A stretch of DNA of 6,001 nucleotides from Candidatus Methanomethylophilaceae archaeon (GTDB lineage: Archaea > Thermoplasmatota > Thermoplasmata > Methanomassiliicoccales > Methanomethylophilaceae): the NCBI GenBank assembly GCA_017395275.1, contig JAFPVN010000280.1, forward strand, positions 1 through 6,001, written 5' to 3'. Shown here one piece after another: positions 5,991 to 6,001 of the stretch. Made by a program: the position numbers and the translations under genes. Under the pieces are notes generated by a model. The model was not told where the DNA came from, made no database searches, and saw nothing but the letters and a program-made list of their open reading frames with translations. Position 1 is the stretch's first letter. Each line of letters opens with the position of its first letter.

Positions 5991-6001
5991 GAATAAATCA
6001 A

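Overview
The window is almost entirely one gene: a 1,896-codon open frame on the + strand (300-5990, TGA stop). It is preceded by about 300 bases of non-coding DNA, and only 11 bases follow it. The codon usage suggests a GC-rich archaeon: third positions are G/C-biased, AGG is a main arginine codon, AUA is regularly used for isoleucine, and upstream elements look like archaeal TATA boxes. A methanogen of the Methanomassiliicoccales/Thermoplasmata type is my best guess. This is inference from composition and style of protein, because no phylogenetic marker gene is present.

Layout. Positions 1-299 hold no convincing gene. They contain an AT-rich TATA-like block at the left edge (1-20), a 14-bp dyad just downstream (27-40), a T-tract (245-254) and a second TATA-like element (285-292) only a few bases before the first ATG. 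The coding region then divides into four parts: (a) a polar, acidic, probably disordered N-terminal segment (residues 1-135); (b) an Ala/Thr/Ser-rich stretch leading into the only strong hydrophobic segment (about 136-186), read as a signal-anchor; (c) an FN3-like module and three more beta-sandwich-like modules (about 187-577); (d) a long array of diverged Ig-like/FN3-like modules of about 85-120 residues to the C-terminus (578-1896). Two module types, here called A and B, mostly alternate in this array. There is no C-terminal membrane anchor or sorting signal.

Interpretation. The protein looks like a giant cell-surface stalk or adhesin-like protein, held in the membrane by its N-terminus with about 1,700 residues of glycosylatable beta-sandwich modules outside. 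I do not recognise a named family or gene symbol. The points most worth a second look are the A/B architecture with one break in the alternation, the N-in/C-out anchoring, the uncertain start codon with a TATA-like box almost on top of the ATG, the codon-usage change in the last module, and the dyad at the predicted upstream transcription start. I see no mobile element, CRISPR array, tRNA/rRNA or defence gene.
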